The notes: generated by a model not told the origin, from the sequence alone. A DNA stretch of 8,107 nucleotides from Reyranella sp. (GCA_030679805.1 JAUXST010000231.1:1-8107), one strand, 5' to 3'. Shown: positions 1 to 7,334, numbered from the stretch's first letter. A program made the numbers and translations.

Positions 1-349
1 GCCGGAGGTCGATGCCTGGTGGCAGCGGGATGGCGTCGTCGCCCTTCACGCGGCGGCGCTGCGTCCAGTTCTCGCGCTGCAGGTTGATGACCAGGTCGCC
101 CTTTTTGACATGCGTCACCGCCGAGCCGACAGCCGTGACGCGGCCGACGCATTCCGCGCCCGGCGTCGACGGCAGCGGCGGCTTCAGCCGGTAGCTTCCC
201 TTGCAGAACCACATGTCGGCGGGATTGATGGGAAAGGCCAGCACGTCGAAGACGACTTCGTTGGGTCCAGGATCGCCGACGTCCGGCACCTCGGCGCAGC
301 GTGCAACGTCCCAGGGCGTTCCGTACCGGTCGATCAGCACCTGCTTCAC
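1..349 (-). CDS. MDR-family oxidoreductase (quinone / enoyl reductase-like), N-terminal part
   Basis: This is the first 116 codons of a minus-strand gene that runs off the left edge. The GTG start at 347-349 is preceded on that strand by a strong ribosome binding site, GGAGGAA (354-360). The protein begins VKQVLIDRYGTPWDVARC and continues with NPADMWFCKGSY, then PSTPGAECVGRVTAVGS and KKGDLVINLQRENW. These are the landmarks of the GroES-like N-terminal domain of medium-chain dehydrogenase/reductases. The NPAD motif, and the WTQRRRVKGDDAIPLPPGID segment after the GDLVI strand, resemble the mitochondrial-type 2-enoyl thioester reductase (MECR/Etr1) branch, which lacks zinc and uses NADPH. The nucleotide-binding Rossmann part lies outside the window, so substrate and cofactor cannot be fixed. 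It is transcribed divergently from the ATP-grasp operon and shows no clear functional link to it. Confidence 0.85.
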   Translation of the reverse strand, partial: MKQVLIDRYGTPWDVARCAEVPDVGDPGPNEVVFDVLAFPINPADMWFCKGSYRLKPPLPSTPGAECVGRVTAVGSAVTHVKKGDLVINLQRENWTQRRRVKGDDAIPLPPGIDLR

Positions 350-435
350 GCTGTTCCTCCGCGAGAATTCTCCGGGGCCGCTTTGTTGGCCCGTCGATTG
401 CTTATAAGATGATTTGATAAGGGGTGAAATGCCGG
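350..435. promoter_or_regulatory. Divergent intergenic region with candidate promoter(s) and a 10-bp palindrome
   Basis: This 86-bp gap separates two divergent starts and is much richer in A/T than its surroundings, especially at 396-420. It contains TATAAG (403-408), which resembles a -10 box. Its core TTATAA is self-complementary and could serve either strand. No convincing -35 box at 16-18 bp was found; CTTTGT (381-386) is the nearest candidate for the plus strand. A perfect palindrome GAGAATTCTC (363-372) lies just upstream of the minus-strand ribosome binding site and could be an operator. The plus-strand ribosome binding site is AAGGGG at 419-424. That promoters are here is inferred from gene layout and base composition. 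Confidence 0.4.
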
Positions 436-1887
436 ATGGCCGCCAAGGCATTTGACGAAATGAACTCCGGGACGCCAGGCTCGGGAACTGGGGACTCGGT
501 CCGTGCGCCCTACCGCGGCGTCGCCAACTGGCTCGCGCGCACATCGCCCGAGCGGGTGGCGGCCACGCGCCACGAGGTCGACCTGTTCTATCGCCGGCAC
601 GGCATCACCTTCGGCGCCTATGGCGCCGTCGACGGCCACGAGACCACGATCCCCTTCGACATCATTCCACGGGTCATCGCCTGGGACGAGTGGGAGTACC
701 TGTACAAGGGCTTGGTGCAGCGCGTGCAGGCGCTCAACGCCTTCCTCGCCGACGCCTACGGCGCGCGGGAGATCTGCCGCGCCGGCGTGATACCCGAGAG
801 CCAGATCCTGATGAACGCGGAGTTCGTGGCGATGGCGCAAGGCCTCGCCCTTCCGGGCGGCGTCCATGCCCACATCGCCGGCATCGATCTCGTGCGGGTC
901 GGTGAAAAGGATTTCTACGTCCTCGAGGACAATGTCCGAACGCCCTCCGGCGTCTCCTACGTCCTAGAGAACCGTGAAGTCATGATGCGGCTGGCGCCGG
1001 AGCTGTTTTCGGCCATGCGGGTGTTGCCGGTCGCCAACTATTCCGAGGAACTCCTGGCGACGCTGCGATCGGTGTCGTTCAGCGACGATGCCGAACCCAA
1101 CGTCGTGCTGCTGACGCCGGGCCACTTCAACAGCGCCTATTTCGAGCATGCGTTCCTGGCCGACGAAATGGGGATCGAACTGTGCGAGGGCGCGGACCTG
1201 TTCGTCGACGAAGGCCGCGTCTACATGCGCACGCCGCGTGGGCCGCAGCGGGTCGATGTCATCTATCGCCGCGTTGACGATGCCTTCCTCGACCCGCTGG
1301 CGATGCGGCCGGATTCCTTTCTCGGCGTCGCGGGCCTTCTGGGGGCGCTGCGCGCCGGGCGCGTCAACATCGTGAACGCGCTCGGCAACGGCGTGGCCGA
1401 CGACAAGTCGACCTACACCTACGTTCCCGAGATGATCCGCTTCTACCTCGGCGAGGAGCCGATCCTCTCCAATGTACCGACCTGGCGCTGCGACCGGCCG
1501 GGCGACTTCAAGTACGTGCTCGAGCACCTGCCCGAACTGGTCGTCAAGGAAGTGCATGGCTCCGGCGGCAAGGGCATGCTGGTCGGGCCGACCTCGAGCA
1601 AGGCCGAAATCGAGGCCTTCGCCGGTTTCGTACGGGCGCGGCCGGACAACTACATCGCCCAGCCGACCCTGGCGCTTTCCACGTGCCCGACCTTCGTCGG
1701 CCAGGGCGTGGCGCCGCGCCATGTCGACCTCCGTCCTTTCGTGCTGTCGGGGCGCAAGGTCACCATCATCCCGGGCGGGCTCACGCGCGTGGCGCTGAAA
1801 GAAGGATCGCTGGTCGTCAATTCGAGCCAGGGCGGCGGCACCAAGGACACCTGGGTCCTCGCTCCCGAAGCCGGAACGGGCGGATAG
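436..1887 (+). CDS. Circularly permuted type 2 ATP-grasp protein (DUF404/DUF407 family)
   Basis: A 483-residue cytoplasmic protein of the circularly permuted ATP-grasp family, which is predicted to form amide or peptide bonds using ATP; the substrate is unknown. Visible landmarks are KAFDEMN at the N-terminus, GRVNIVNALGNGVADDKSTY around residue 315, the glycine-rich nucleotide loop GSGGKGM (375-381), VDLRPF (430-435) and NSSQGGGTKDTW (462-473). The length is normal for the family. I chose ATG 436 because it gives the family-typical start MAAKAFDEMN and lies about 11 nt after AAGGGG. A GTG at 424 in the same frame would add four residues but overlaps that ribosome binding site. It is the first gene of an operon with the alpha-E and transglutaminase-like genes. 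The family call is firm; the reaction is inferred from published genome-context proposals. Confidence 0.93.
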   Translation: MAAKAFDEMNSGTPGSGTGDSVRAPYRGVANWLARTSPERVAATRHEVDLFYRRHGITFGAYGAVDGHETTIPFDIIPRVIAWDEWEYLYKGLVQRVQALNAFLADAYGAREICRAGVIPESQILMNAEFVAMAQGLALPGGVHAHIAGIDLVRVGEKDFYVLEDNVRTPSGVSYVLENREVMMRLAPELFSAMRVLPVANYSEELLATLRSVSFSDDAEPNVVLLTPGHFNSAYFEHAFLADEMGIELCEGADLFVDEGRVYMRTPRGPQRVDVIYRRVDDAFLDPLAMRPDSFLGVAGLLGALRAGRVNIVNALGNGVADDKSTYTYVPEMIRFYLGEEPILSNVPTWRCDRPGDFKYVLEHLPELVVKEVHGSGGKGMLVGPTSSKAEIEAFAGFVRARPDNYIAQPTLALSTCPTFVGQGVAPRHVDLRPFVLSGRKVTIIPGGLTRVALKEGSLVVNSSQGGGTKDTWVLAPEAGTGG

Positions 1888-1894
1888 ACGCGCC

Positions 1895-2827
1895 ATGCTG
1901 AGCAGCACCGCCAAGAACCTCTACTGGATGGGCCGCTACCTGCAGCGCGCCAAGTCGACGGCGCGGCTCATCGAAGCCACGCAGCGCATGGCGCTGCAGT
2001 CGCGCGGCGAGGAGGCGGCGGGGGTCGCCGCCATCTTCGGCATGGAGGACGAATTCCGCCAGACCCAGGAACAGGGCGGCCGACTGGCCAGCCTCATCGA
2101 TTTCCTGGTACTGGACGAGCGCAATCCCTCCTCGATCGTGAGTTCGATCGCCGCCGCCCGCAGCAACGCCCGCGAGGAACGCAACAACATCACCGTCGAC
2201 GTCTGGGAGAGCCTGAACGCGCTGTGGCTGGAACTCAGCACGCGCCTGCGCAGCGACCGCGCCACGCTCGACCGCGGCGCGCTGATCGAATCGGTGAAGA
2301 AACAGGCGGTGATGATCTTCGGCGCGGCACAGGTCACGCTGTTGCGCGACGAGGCCTACCACTTCCTCCAGCTCGGCGCCTTCCTCGAGCGCGGCGACAA
2401 CACGGCCCGTATTCTCGACGTGAAATTCCACCTGCTGCGGCCAGATGGAAATCCGAACGCCGGCGGGCTCGACTTCTTCGCCTGGTCCGAAGTGCTGGCC
2501 TGCATCGGTGCCGTCCGTACCTATCGTCGCATCTATCGCAGCGCCCTCGATCCGGCGAAGGTCGCCGAACTGATGATACTACGCCGCGACGTGCCGCGCT
2601 CGGTGCACCATTGCCTGTGGATGGTCGACCTCAACATGCGCGAGTTGGCCGACGTCTATGGCACGCACGGCGAAGCCGACCGGCTGGCCGGCGAGCTGCA
2701 CACTCGCCTGCGCTATGCGCGCGTCGACAAGATCTTCCAGATTGGCCTCGCCAAGTTCCTGGGCGGGGTGCGCGACGACATCGCCACCCTGTCCGACGAA
2801 ATCGGCCGCCAGTTCCTGCTGGATTGA
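1895..2827 (+). CDS. Alpha-E domain protein (DUF403)
   Basis: A 310-residue, largely helical soluble protein with no signal peptide or membrane segment. It starts MLSSTAKNLYWMGRYLQRAK and has a second copy of the motif near the middle, FLQLGAFLERGDNTARILD; both are hallmarks of the alpha-E family. The length matches the family. Its biochemical role is unknown. It is almost always encoded beside a circularly permuted ATP-grasp gene and a transglutaminase, as here, and is presumed to act with them. It begins 7 nt after the ATP-grasp stop with only a weak GGCGGA ribosome binding site, so translational coupling is likely. One oddity is that the first motif, usually ERAE in relatives as I recall them, reads QRAK here (Q17 and K20), while the second keeps its Glu. 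The start is secure because the family motif begins at the first residue. Confidence 0.95.
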   Translation: MLSSTAKNLYWMGRYLQRAKSTARLIEATQRMALQSRGEEAAGVAAIFGMEDEFRQTQEQGGRLASLIDFLVLDERNPSSIVSSIAAARSNAREERNNITVDVWESLNALWLELSTRLRSDRATLDRGALIESVKKQAVMIFGAAQVTLLRDEAYHFLQLGAFLERGDNTARILDVKFHLLRPDGNPNAGGLDFFAWSEVLACIGAVRTYRRIYRSALDPAKVAELMILRRDVPRSVHHCLWMVDLNMRELADVYGTHGEADRLAGELHTRLRYARVDKIFQIGLAKFLGGVRDDIATLSDEIGRQFLLD

Positions 2828-2833
2828 CCGATC

Positions 2834-3652
2834 ATGCGCTACACCGTCCACCACTCGACGCGCTTCCAGTTCGACCAGCCCTCGGGCCATTCGATCCACG
2901 ACGTGCGGCTCACGCCCAAGCCGGCCGCCGGCCAGCGCATCGTGTCCTGGCGCATCGACGGGCCGGGCAAGCGCTCCGAATGGGTCGACGGGCACGGCAA
3001 CCAGGTGACGACCTTCTCGGCGGCGTACCGTCACGACAACGTCGAAATCACCGTCGAGGGCATCTACGAATACAGCGGTGCCGACCAGTGGCTGCGCTAT
3101 GTCGAGACGCCGACGCTTCCGGCGCCGTTCTGGCTGCGCAACACCGGCCTCGCCCACCACGACGCGAGCTTCGACCCGGTGATCGAGGGCCTCGCCGAAC
3201 GGGCGGCCGACGCCCAGCAACGGGTCGCGGTCCTGCACGAGGTGATGGAACGCATCGGACGGCGTATCGCCTACAAGACCGGCGTTTCCACCGTCGACAC
3301 CACTGCGGCCGAGGCGCTGGCCCGCGGCGCCGGCGTGGCACAGGATCAGGCGCACGCCTTCATTGCCTGCTGCCGCCGGCTCAGCGTGCCGGCGCGCTAT
3401 ATCAGCGGCTACCTGCGCAACGACGATCCCGAACTGCATGTCGGCCGCACCAGCCATTCATGGGCAGAGGCCTGGGTTCCCGGCCTCGAATGGGTCGGCT
3501 TCGACCCGGCCAACGGCATCAGTCCGCACGGCGACAGCCTCAGGGTGGCGGTCGGCCTCGACTATCACGACGCCGCCCCTGTCAGCGGCCGACGCGTCGG
3601 CTTCGGCGGGGCCAAGATGACCGTCGACGCATCGGTGCGCACCGTCGACTGA
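2834..3652 (+). CDS. Transglutaminase-like protein lacking the catalytic Cys
   Basis: A 272-residue protein with the bacterial transglutaminase N-terminal region (MRYTVHHSTRFQFD..., roughly residues 1-80) followed by a transglutaminase-like core (roughly 150-230). The core shows VPARYISGYL, then SHSWAEAW with the expected catalytic His208, then GFDPANG with Asp224. The nucleophile segment, normally GVCQDxAH in active relatives, reads GVAQDQAH here, so the Cys is Ala169 (codon GCA, 3338-3340). Two cysteines nearby (179, 180) sit ten residues further into the helix and are not at the usual position. By classic chemistry the protein should be inactive as a peptidase or transamidase, so a binding or structural role is possible. 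It starts 6 nt after the alpha-E stop with no clear ribosome binding site, which suggests coupling. There is no signal peptide. Confidence 0.92.
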   Translation: MRYTVHHSTRFQFDQPSGHSIHDVRLTPKPAAGQRIVSWRIDGPGKRSEWVDGHGNQVTTFSAAYRHDNVEITVEGIYEYSGADQWLRYVETPTLPAPFWLRNTGLAHHDASFDPVIEGLAERAADAQQRVAVLHEVMERIGRRIAYKTGVSTVDTTAAEALARGAGVAQDQAHAFIACCRRLSVPARYISGYLRNDDPELHVGRTSHSWAEAWVPGLEWVGFDPANGISPHGDSLRVAVGLDYHDAAPVSGRRVGFGGAKMTVDASVRTVD

Positions 3653-3789
3653 GACTTAATGGCGGTACGGCGAGAACCTACGAGAAATAGCCCTCGCAAC
3701 AGCCTCCGAGGCCTTCGCCGTCTTGCGAAAGCAGCCCACCGCAAGTACGGTCGCGCGCTTTTTCACTGCCCGAAAGGAGGCATCGCGTT
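3653..3789 (+). promoter_or_regulatory. Leader of the aminotransferase gene with ribosome binding site
   Basis: This 137-bp gap ends in a near-ideal ribosome binding site, AAAGGAGG (3773-3780), 9 nt before the ATG, and that fixes the aminotransferase start. A perfect 6-bp inverted repeat CTTGCG / CGCAAG (3722-3727 and 3740-3745) with a 12-nt loop is present. No T-run follows it directly, although CTTTTT lies a little downstream (3758-3763). I see no clear -35/-10 pair. The gap and the strong ribosome binding site suggest the aminotransferase is a separate unit from the upstream operon. Confidence 0.4.
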
Positions 3790-4992
3790 ATGGCTTTCAT
3801 CGCCGACCGTCTGAGCCGCATCAAGCCCTCTCCGACCAATGCCGCCCAAGGCAAATTCCTGGAGATGAAGGCGGCGGGCAAAGACGTCATCGGCTTGGCT
3901 GCCGGCGAGCCCGATTTCCCCACGCCCGACCACATCAAGGAAGCCGCGATCAAGGCCATTCGTGAGAACGACACGAAGTACACGGCTGTACCCGGGACGC
4001 CAGCATTGCGCCAGGCGATCGCCGCCAAGATGAAGCGCGACCACGGCCTCGAGTACAAGCCGTCGCAGACCGTCGTCACCTCGGGTGGCAAGCAGATCAT
4101 CTTCAACGCGATGCTCGCCACGCTGAACCCGGGCGACGAAGTCATCATCCCGGCGCCCTATTGGGTGTCCTACCCGGAGATGGTGATGTTCGGCGACGGC
4201 ACGCCCGTCATCGTCGACTGCCCCGAATCGACGGGCTTCAAGCTGACGCCGGAGGCGCTCGACCGCGCGATCACGCCGAAGACCAAGTGGCTGATCCTGA
4301 ACTCGCCCAGCAACCCGACGGGCGCGGCCTACTCCCACGCCGACCTGCGCGGACTTTGCGACGTGCTGCTGAAGCACCCGCAGGTCCATGTCCTCACCGA
4401 CGACATGTATGAGAAGCTCGTCTACGACGACTTCGTGTTCGCAACGCCGGCCGAGGTCGAGCCCAGGCTCTACGACCGCACGCTCACCATGAATGGCGTG
4501 TCGAAGGCCTACAACATGACCGGCTGGCGCATCGGCTATGCCGCCGGTCCGCAGAAGCTGATCGACGCCATGATCACCGTGCAGTCGCAGAGTACCTCGA
4601 ACGCCAGCTCGATCAGCCAGGCCGCTGCCGTGGCGGCGCTGAACGGCCCGACCGATTTCATCCCCCAGAACGTCGCCATCTTCAAGCAGCGCCGCGATCT
4701 CATCGTGTCGATGCTGAACCAGACCAAAGGCCTCAAGTGCCCGCGGCCGGAAGGCGCCTTCTACGTATACCCGTCGTGCGCCGGCACGATCGGCAAGAAG
4801 ACGCCGGACGGCAAGACGATCGCCAACGACACCGACTTCGTGAACTACTTGCTCGAAGCCGAGGGTCTGTCAGTGGTGCAAGGCTCGGCCTTCGGCCAGG
4901 GGCCGGCGTTCCGCATCTCCTACGCCACCGCGACCAACCTGCTCGAAGAAGCCGGCCGTCGCATCCAGCGGGCCTGCGGCGCGCTGAGCTAA
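3790..4992 (+). CDS. aspC: Aspartate aminotransferase (class I PLP-dependent, subgroup 1-beta type)
   Basis: A 400-residue cytoplasmic, PLP-dependent enzyme that most likely interconverts aspartate plus 2-oxoglutarate with oxaloacetate plus glutamate. Signatures in order are GLAAGEPDFPTPDHI near residue 36, YTAVPGTPALRQAI, the cofactor-contacting SNPTG with Asn175, D204-x-x-Y207 in TDDMYEKLVYD, the Schiff-base Lys239 in GVSKAYNMTGWRIGY, and the substrate carboxylate-binding Arg375 in FRISYA. All key residues are present and the length is normal. Some alphaproteobacterial members of this subgroup (named aspC or aatA) also transaminate prephenate to arogenate; the sequence alone does not settle that here. 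The start is fixed by AAAGGAGG 9 nt upstream. It stands alone between the ATP-grasp operon and the EF-G-like gene, with no obvious functional tie to either. Confidence 0.96.
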   Translation: MAFIADRLSRIKPSPTNAAQGKFLEMKAAGKDVIGLAAGEPDFPTPDHIKEAAIKAIRENDTKYTAVPGTPALRQAIAAKMKRDHGLEYKPSQTVVTSGGKQIIFNAMLATLNPGDEVIIPAPYWVSYPEMVMFGDGTPVIVDCPESTGFKLTPEALDRAITPKTKWLILNSPSNPTGAAYSHADLRGLCDVLLKHPQVHVLTDDMYEKLVYDDFVFATPAEVEPRLYDRTLTMNGVSKAYNMTGWRIGYAAGPQKLIDAMITVQSQSTSNASSISQAAAVAALNGPTDFIPQNVAIFKQRRDLIVSMLNQTKGLKCPRPEGAFYVYPSCAGTIGKKTPDGKTIANDTDFVNYLLEAEGLSVVQGSAFGQGPAFRISYATATNLLEEAGRRIQRACGALS

Positions 4993-5009
4993 GGCTCGCT
5001 ATTTTTCTT

Positions 5010-5043
5010 CCCCCGCCTGCGGATTGACTCCCCCAGGCGGGGG
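5010..5043 (+). terminator. Perfect 10-bp inverted repeat after the aminotransferase gene
   Basis: CCCCCGCCTG (5010-5019) pairs perfectly with CAGGCGGGGG (5034-5043) across a 14-nt loop, starting 17 nt after the aminotransferase stop. The strength and location suit a transcription terminator or mRNA 3' stabiliser. The T-run (5002-5006) lies before the stem and not after it on the plus strand, and the minus-strand continuation is A-rich. It is therefore not a textbook intrinsic terminator in either direction. Confidence 0.4.
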
Positions 5044-5223
5044 TGAAACGATTTCCATGACAAAGGGCTCGCTCCGATCGCGGCGTCGCGGGTCTATCCC
5101 CGCGTTCGCTTGACGGCCGAGAGTCATTGAGAGCGACCGTTCGCGGACGCTGGGGCTGCCCGTCCTTCCGGAGACGCCATCCGGAGCTTCTACGCGCATT
5201 TTCGCGAGAGGGAGGACGTTGTC
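5044..5223 (+). promoter_or_regulatory. Leader region of the EF-G-like gene
   Basis: This 180-bp stretch carries no gene I can support. It holds several small inverted repeats: CGCGGG / CCCGCG (5087-5092 and 5099-5104, 6-nt loop), and two copies of the self-complementary TCCGGA (5167-5172 and 5180-5185, 7-nt spacer). It ends in GGGAGGA (5210-5216), 7 nt before the ATG, a good ribosome binding site. TTGACT (5024-5029) with AACGAT 17 nt downstream is only a weak promoter match. A promoter in this gap is likely but not located. Confidence 0.35.
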
Positions 5224-7311
5224 ATGGCCAACATCAAAACCGAGACCATCACCGGCGGCAGGCCAGGTAGCGGCGCGCATCGCGTGGTGGCGTTGTGCGG
5301 GCCGTATCTTTCGGGCAAGACCAGTCTGCTCGAAAGCATTCTCTACGCCACAGGGGCCATCGGCCGGCGCGGTTCGACGCGCGCGGGCACCTCCATCGGC
5401 GATGCCGCGGCCGAGTCGCGCAAGCGCGGCATGGGCACCGAGATCAATGTCGCCTCGGTCGACTACCTCGGCGACCAATGGACCTTCCTCGATGTTCCGG
5501 GCTCGATCGAGTTCCAGCATGACGCTTTTGCAGCGCTTGCGGTGTGCGACGTGGCGGTCGTGGTGTGCGAACCCTCGCCCGAACGCGTCGTGGCATTGGC
5601 GCCGCTGCTGAAATGCATCGAGGATCGCCACATCCCGCATATCGTCTTCGTCAACAAGATCGACTCGGCCGAAGCGCGCGTGCGCGACATGCTGGCGGCG
5701 CTGCAGTCCGTGTCGACGCGCAAGCTGGTGCTGCGCCAGGTTCCCATTCGCCGCCCGTTGCCGGACGGCAGCGAGGAGACGGTGGGCTACGTCGATCTCG
5801 TGAGCGAGCGCGCCTATCGCTACAAGTCGAGCGGCGCATCCGATCTCATCGAGATGCCGGCCGAGGTCCTGCCGCGCGAGTCCGAGGCCCGGCGCGAACT
5901 CCTGGAGACGCTCTCCGAGTTCGACGACACGTTGCTAGAGCAGCTGATCGAGGACGTCGCGCCAGAAAAATCCCTGATCTACCGCGACCTCCACGACGAG
6001 TTCGGCGCCGACCAGATCGTGCCCGTGTTGCTGGGTGCCGGCGATCGCGAGAACGGCGTGCGCCGGCTACTGAAGGCACTGCGCCACGACACGCCGTTCG
6101 CGGCCGAGACCGCCAAGCGCCGGTCTCTCGTGGCCAATGGCGCCGCCAACGGCACCGCGGTCGTGGAATGCTTCAAGGTCCTGCACCAGTCGCATGCCGG
6201 CAAACTCTCGCTCTGCCGGGTGTGGTCGGGAACCCTCACCGAAGGCCAGTCGCTGGGCGGCCATCGCATCGGCACGATGCTGCGGCCCTTCGGCCAACGC
6301 CTCGACAAGATCGCCGAAGCGCGCAGCGGTGAAATCGTGGCGCTGGCCAAGGTCGAGGCCCTGTCCGCCGGTCAGATGCTCGGGGGTAGTGGAATACTGC
6401 CGTCGGCCGATTTTCCGATCGCCCCGCCCGCAGTGTTCGTGCTGGCCCTTGCCGCCAAAAACCGCAACGACGAGGTCAAGCTCTCCGGCGCCTTGCACAA
6501 GATCGTCGAGGAAGACCCGTCGCTCACCTTCGAGGCGCGCGGCGAGACGCATGAGCTGCTGATCAAGGGCCAGGGCGAAATGCATCTCAAGGTGGCGGTC
6601 GACAAGCTCGGCGGTCGCTACAACGTCGCCGTCGAGACCGCGGGGCCGCGCGTGGCCTATCGCGAGACCATCCTGGCCGGCGCCCAGCAGCACGCGCGCT
6701 ACAAGCGCCAGACCGGCGGGCACGGCCAGTTCGCCGACATCAAGGTCGAGATCCGGCCGCTGCCGCGCGGCGCGGGCTTCCGCTTCGTCGACAAGATCGT
6801 GGGCGGCGTGGTGCCGCGCAACTTCATCCCGGCGGTCGAGGAAGGCCTGATCGACTACCTGAAGGAGGGTCCGCTCGGCCAGCCGGTCGTCGATCTCGAG
6901 GTCACTCTGGTCGACGGCCAGTACCATGCCGTCGACAGTTCGGAGATGTCGTTCAAGATGGCGGCGCGCATCGCCATGAGCGAGGCGATGCCGAAATGCC
7001 GCCCGGTGTTGCTGGAGCCGATCCTCAAGGTGACCGTTGCGGGGCCGAGCGAGTCGACGCCGCGCCTGCAGCGGCTGATCTCCGGCCGGCGCGGCCAGTT
7101 GCTGGGCTACGATACCCGCCCTGGCTGGAACGGCTGGGACGAAGTGTCGGCCCTGATGCCGGAAGCCGAGATCGCCGACATGATCGTGGAGATCCGTTCG
7201 GTGACGCAGGGCGTCGGCACCTTCCGCACCGAGTTCGACCACCTTCAGGAACTCGCGGGACGGACCGCCGAGCGCATCGTGGAGGAGACCCGGAAACACC
7301 AGGCCGCGTGA
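5224..7311 (+). CDS. EF-G-like translation GTPase paralogue
   Basis: A 695-residue protein with the whole elongation factor G layout. The GTPase domain is at about 15-265, domain II about 285-370, domain III about 385-455, domain IV about 460-590 (KRQTGGHGQF at 494-503, VDSSEMSFK from 570) and domain V to the end (SGRRGQLLGYD from 620). GTP-binding motifs are GPYLSGKTS with Lys32, DVPG (90-93) and NKID (144-147). Canonical EF-G and EF-Tu have His after DxPG to position the hydrolytic water; here it is Ser94. The switch I segment RGMGTEIN also departs from the usual RGITI. It is not in an rpsL-rpsG-fusA-tuf operon, so it is a second, divergent EF-G and not the housekeeping factor. It may act in recycling, in a stress role, or as a slow GTPase. 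The start follows GGGAGGA at 7 nt. Confidence 0.92.
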   Translation: MANIKTETITGGRPGSGAHRVVALCGPYLSGKTSLLESILYATGAIGRRGSTRAGTSIGDAAAESRKRGMGTEINVASVDYLGDQWTFLDVPGSIEFQHDAFAALAVCDVAVVVCEPSPERVVALAPLLKCIEDRHIPHIVFVNKIDSAEARVRDMLAALQSVSTRKLVLRQVPIRRPLPDGSEETVGYVDLVSERAYRYKSSGASDLIEMPAEVLPRESEARRELLETLSEFDDTLLEQLIEDVAPEKSLIYRDLHDEFGADQIVPVLLGAGDRENGVRRLLKALRHDTPFAAETAKRRSLVANGAANGTAVVECFKVLHQSHAGKLSLCRVWSGTLTEGQSLGGHRIGTMLRPFGQRLDKIAEARSGEIVALAKVEALSAGQMLGGSGILPSADFPIAPPAVFVLALAAKNRNDEVKLSGALHKIVEEDPSLTFEARGETHELLIKGQGEMHLKVAVDKLGGRYNVAVETAGPRVAYRETILAGAQQHARYKRQTGGHGQFADIKVEIRPLPRGAGFRFVDKIVGGVVPRNFIPAVEEGLIDYLKEGPLGQPVVDLEVTLVDGQYHAVDSSEMSFKMAARIAMSEAMPKCRPVLLEPILKVTVAGPSESTPRLQRLISGRRGQLLGYDTRPGWNGWDEVSALMPEAEIADMIVEIRSVTQGVGTFRTEFDHLQELAGRTAERIVEETRKHQAA

Positions 7312-7334
7312 TCGCGCGCACCGCAATCGCGCGA
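7312..7334 (+). repeat. 7-bp inverted repeat directly after the EF-G-like stop
   Basis: TCGCGCG (7312-7318) and CGCGCGA (7328-7334) pair perfectly over a 9-nt loop and begin at the first base after the stop codon. No T-run follows. It could help end or protect the upstream transcript, but chance is possible in DNA this GC-rich. Confidence 0.3.

Noticed and set aside
424..435. GTG at 424 as the ATP-grasp start
   Set aside because: It overlaps the AAGGGG ribosome binding site that serves ATG 436, and homologues begin close to the AFDEM motif.
964..1914. Open frame of 316 codons on the minus strand
   Set aside because: Antisense shadow of the ATP-grasp gene, with no recognisable motif or ribosome binding site.
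2224..3690. Open frame of 488 codons on the plus strand overlapping the alpha-E and transglutaminase genes
   Set aside because: Its translation is Arg/Pro/Ala-rich without motifs, and the other frame encodes two clear protein families across the same stretch.
3722..3763. Inverted repeat CTTGCG / CGCAAG followed by a T-run as an intrinsic terminator
   Set aside because: The T-run starts 12 nt after the 6-bp stem, too far for a normal intrinsic terminator, and the loop is long.
4999..5640. Open frame on the minus strand crossing the gap before the EF-G-like gene
   Set aside because: Most of it is antisense to the EF-G-like coding region and the remainder reads through the hairpin-rich gap. 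There is no family resemblance.
6067..7326. Long open frame of 419 codons on the minus strand
   Set aside because: It lies wholly antisense to the EF-G-like gene, has a composition typical of reverse-strand shadows in GC-rich DNA (rich in Arg, His, Ala and Asp), and shows no family motif.
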